From contig JAOUPJ010000165.1 of NCBI GenBank assembly GCA_029879945.1, positions 1 through 7,997 of the forward strand: a stretch of DNA of 7,997 nucleotides. The letters run 5' to 3'. The translations under genes were made by a program, and so were the position numbers. Positions 6,094 through 7,997 of the stretch are shown piece after piece. The notes beneath the pieces are model-generated. The model saw only the letters and a list, made by a program, of their open reading frames with translations. It did no database searches and was not told the DNA's origin. This DNA comes from Gammaproteobacteria bacterium. GTDB lineage: Bacteria; Pseudomonadota; Gammaproteobacteria; S012-40. Each line of letters starts with the position of its first letter. Position 1 is the stretch's first letter.

Positions 6094-7041
6094 ATGAAAC
6101 CCGCATTTTCTGTCATATTTTTTACGACTCTGGCCGGGGCCGGTCAGGGCCTGTTTCTCGCCTTGTATATGGGCGAAGTGTTTCGTATGACTGAGGGACA
6201 ACTCATCTCTCAAGACTTTATGCTGACTGGTCTAGTGGTCTCCTTTGTTTTATTACTCCTGGGACTGACCGCATCCACCTTTCACCTGGGACACCCTATG
6301 CGTGGTTGGCGCGCAGTCAGTCAATGGCGTACCTCCTGGTTATCACGTGAAGTGATCGCACTGCCGCTGTTCATTGCGCTGGTCTTTTTCTACATGGCGG
6401 CGCATTACACCGATCAGTCCACTGCCACGACACTTTCGCTGGGCCTGGTGGGCATTGTTTTGTGTTTTGCCTTGTTCGTGTGTACCGCCATGATCTACGC
6501 CTGTCTAAAGTTCTTGCGTGAATGGCACTCGCCACTCACCCTGGTGAATTTCATTCTGCTGGGTACCATGTCCGGCTTCACTCTGGCGGCAAGCTTGTCT
6601 GCCAGCATGGAACCCAGTCTGACATATTTATACACCTTCATTGCCGTGGTTCTCACCGTCACTGCCTTTATCTCACGGCTTGGAAGCCTGGCAAGGAACA
6701 AGTCCCTTAGAGAATCACCCAAGAGCACGGTGCAAACAGCCATTGGTGTGCGCCACCCCAAGGTTCAGCAACGGTCCATGGGCTTCATGGGTGGATCCTT
6801 TAACACCCGAGAATTCTTCCACGGCAAGACCGAATTTTTCATCAAACGCATACGAACCGTTTTCATTACCATGGTGTTCATCCTACCTCTGGCCATGATG
6901 ATACTTTCCCTCACCTCAGGAAGCGCTACACTTCTGATAGGCGCCTTCTGTATTCAATATGTGGGCTTGCTGGCGGAACGCTGGTTCTTCTTTGCCGAAG
7001 TCAACCACCCTCAAAATTTGTACTACCAAACAATCGGTTAG
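6094..7041 (+). CDS. soeC: Sulfite dehydrogenase membrane anchor SoeC (DmsC/NrfD-like)
   Basis: Integral membrane subunit that anchors SoeAB to the inner membrane and delivers electrons to the quinone pool. The 315 residues contain about eight hydrophobic helices (roughly 5-28, 42-62, 86-104, 115-137, 150-170, 177-197, 256-275, 278-297). The DmsC-type signature HLGHPMRGWRAVSQWRTSW (64-82) follows helix 2. A long hydrophilic stretch at about 200-253 separates helices 6 and 7. The protein ends with the conserved AERWFFFAEVNHPQNLYY region (294-311). Its start is 17 nt after the soeB stop, with AAGGAAG (6075-6081) overlapping that stop as ribosome binding site, though its 12-nt spacing is rather long. 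It is the last gene of the operon. Family is clear; SoeC rather than another DmsC-type anchor is inferred from its partners. Confidence 0.87.
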   Translation: MKPAFSVIFFTTLAGAGQGLFLALYMGEVFRMTEGQLISQDFMLTGLVVSFVLLLLGLTASTFHLGHPMRGWRAVSQWRTSWLSREVIALPLFIALVFFYMAAHYTDQSTATTLSLGLVGIVLCFALFVCTAMIYACLKFLREWHSPLTLVNFILLGTMSGFTLAASLSASMEPSLTYLYTFIAVVLTVTAFISRLGSLARNKSLRESPKSTVQTAIGVRHPKVQQRSMGFMGGSFNTREFFHGKTEFFIKRIRTVFITMVFILPLAMMILSLTSGSATLLIGAFCIQYVGLLAERWFFFAEVNHPQNLYYQTIG

Positions 7042-7058
7042 AAATTTCTCCGCCATTT

Positions 7059-7075
7059 TTTAAACCCGGTTTAAA
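7059..7075. promoter_or_regulatory. 17-bp palindrome in the soeC-FecR spacer
   Basis: TTTAAACC (7059-7066) and GGTTTAAA (7068-7075) are perfect inverted copies around a single C. As DNA this is an operator-like dyad; as RNA it could form a 7-bp stem with a 3-nt loop. The T-run lies before rather than after it, so it is a poor intrinsic terminator for soeC. It could be a regulator site for the downstream gene. No regulator is recognised. Confidence 0.35.
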
Positions 7076-7112
7076 TCGGATTAAAAACCCTGCTGCAGAC
7101 GCCGATAACCTT

Positions 7113-7129
7113 AGATAGGGGTACTATCT
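7113..7129 (+). promoter_or_regulatory. small hairpin carrying the ribosome binding site of the FecR-domain gene
   Basis: AGATAG (7113-7118) and CTATCT (7124-7129) form a perfect 6-bp stem with loop GGGTA, ending one base before the ATG at 7131. The Shine-Dalgarno AGGGG (7117-7121) lies half in the stem and half in the loop, 9 nt before the ATG. TACTAT at 7122-7127 also resembles a -10 box, but no -35 hexamer is found at the right distance. Translational control is possible but unproven. Confidence 0.35.
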
Positions 7130-7130
7130 T

Positions 7131-7997
7131 ATGGTTAGGGTCATGGCTAAAAAAACACACACAATGTTCATTCTGTCTATTGGGCTAATTTTGGCCCTAG
7201 GCCCCGCCCATTCTGCAGACGCCCCGAAAGAACCTCTACTTGCTGGCAAGATAAAGATCGCGATTGGACTCGTGCAAGCGCATATTCCAAAACGTACCCC
7301 ATTAAGAAAGCTCACCCGTGGTAGTAAGATCTATGTCGGAGAGACAATCACGACCGATGTAAATGGCTTTGCCCAAATCAATTTTACCGATAACTCTATT
7401 GCCACACTAAGAAACCGCTCAGAACTTTCAGTGGATAAATACATTGCCTCAAAGAAACCGCAAGAAGAGGCGATGCACTTGAATCTAAAAGGCGGTGGTT
7501 TGCGTATGATTAGCGGCGGAATCGCCAAGCGCAAAAAGAGAAACTTCCAGTTAACAACTCCAGTGGCAACACTAGGGGTTAGGGGTACCGATTTTTCTAC
7601 CATCTTCTGTGACAAGCTCTGTGTTCTTCAAGGGAATAAGGAAGGGCTCTACGTGGGAGTTACAGCCGGTAGTGTGCGCCTGAAGAATCAGGGTGGTAAC
7701 CTGATACTACGAAAGGGGTCATATAGCCACATTCCCAATCAATTTACGGCTCCGACACTCATCCCGCACCCACCTGAGATGCTGAATTTCCCCGGGGCCA
7801 GCGACGACAACCTAAAGGCTCTGTCCCCTGAACAGGACTTGATTCGCGTCGCGCTTAAGACTGCGCCGAAAAGCATGATCGCTGAAATTATCGAAGCAGC
7901 AATGAATGCAAGCGTTCCCACTTCCGACATTATTAAGATTGCGAAGGCCACCTCTGTAGACCTAGCGGATATATCAGGCCCACTCTTGGCAGCACCT
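7131..7997 (+). CDS. Exported FecR-domain protein (3' end outside window)
   Basis: The reading frame is open for 289 codons to the window edge without a stop. An N-terminal Sec signal peptide is visible: KK at 7-8, hydrophobic core about 13-25, and AHSA near 26-29 as cleavage site. A FecR domain follows at about 66-185, with VGETITTDVNGFAQINFTDNS (69-89 region) and the family hallmark VATLGVRGTDF (145-155), then a CDKLC pair (C160, C164). After a proline-rich linker (about 207-215) come two similar helical stretches at 237-262 and 266-289, suggesting tandem repeats that continue beyond the window. It has no cytoplasmic/TM anti-sigma architecture, so it is a periplasmic or surface FecR-domain protein rather than the iron-citrate regulator. 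AGGGG precedes the ATG by 9 nt; ATG at 7143 is an alternative start. The molecular role is unknown. Confidence 0.85.
   Translation, partial: MVRVMAKKTHTMFILSIGLILALGPAHSADAPKEPLLAGKIKIAIGLVQAHIPKRTPLRKLTRGSKIYVGETITTDVNGFAQINFTDNSIATLRNRSELSVDKYIASKKPQEEAMHLNLKGGGLRMISGGIAKRKKRNFQLTTPVATLGVRGTDFSTIFCDKLCVLQGNKEGLYVGVTAGSVRLKNQGGNLILRKGSYSHIPNQFTAPTLIPHPPEMLNFPGASDDNLKALSPEQDLIRVALKTAPKSMIAEIIEAAMNASVPTSDIIKIAKATSVDLADISGPLLAAP

Noticed and set aside
7093..7223. Direct repeat CTGCAGACGCC at 7093-7103 and 7213-7223, exactly 120 bp apart
   Set aside because: An 11-base exact repeat is expected several times by chance in a window of this size, and one copy is inside a coding region.

Overview
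The window looks like the chromosome of a sulfur-oxidising proteobacterium, most likely a gammaproteobacterium. The reasons are a complete three-gene operon for a cytoplasm-facing membrane sulfite dehydrogenase of the SoeABC type, a proteobacterial sigma-32-type heat-shock promoter, a DegQ/HtrA protease with two PDZ domains and a FecR-domain exported protein. All five genes recognised lie on the + strand. The genes are of moderate GC, while roughly the first 300 bases are strikingly AT-rich. I see no tRNA, rRNA, CRISPR array, insertion sequence or phage gene. The species assignment is inference from gene content only.

Layout. 1-307: AT-rich and without a convincing gene, but with a perfect 22-bp palindrome at 57-78. 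308-376: a close match to a heat-shock (RpoH) promoter, then a leader of about 33 nt whose last part can fold over the ribosome binding site. 377-820: small heat-shock protein (Hsp20). 837-880: a strong stem-loop. 971-2362: periplasmic serine protease/chaperone DegQ. 2363-2569: a 207-base intergenic leader with two interlocking long-range inverted repeats and a T-run just before the next gene. 2570-7041: soeA-soeB-soeC, tightly spaced (3-nt and 17-nt gaps) and clearly one operon. 7042-7130: a short spacer with a 17-bp palindrome and a small hairpin next to the next start codon. 7131-7997: an exported FecR-domain protein that runs off the right edge.

How the genes work together. Hsp20 (cytoplasmic holdase) and DegQ (periplasmic protease/chaperone) form a protein quality-control block; they are neighbours but probably separate transcripts. 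SoeABC is a separate metabolic block. SoeA (molybdenum bis-MGD, one [4Fe-4S]) would oxidise sulfite to sulfate on the cytoplasmic side, SoeB (four [4Fe-4S] clusters) would relay electrons, and SoeC (eight membrane helices, DmsC-like) would pass them to quinone. The lack of a Tat signal on SoeA supports sulfite oxidation in the cytoplasm rather than polysulfide, thiosulfate or DMSO reduction in the periplasm. The FecR-domain protein has no visible sigma-factor or TonB partner here, so any link to the operon is unknown.

The most interesting unexplained items are regulatory: the 22-bp palindrome, the heat-shock promoter combined with a candidate RNA thermometer, and the interlocking repeats in front of soeA.
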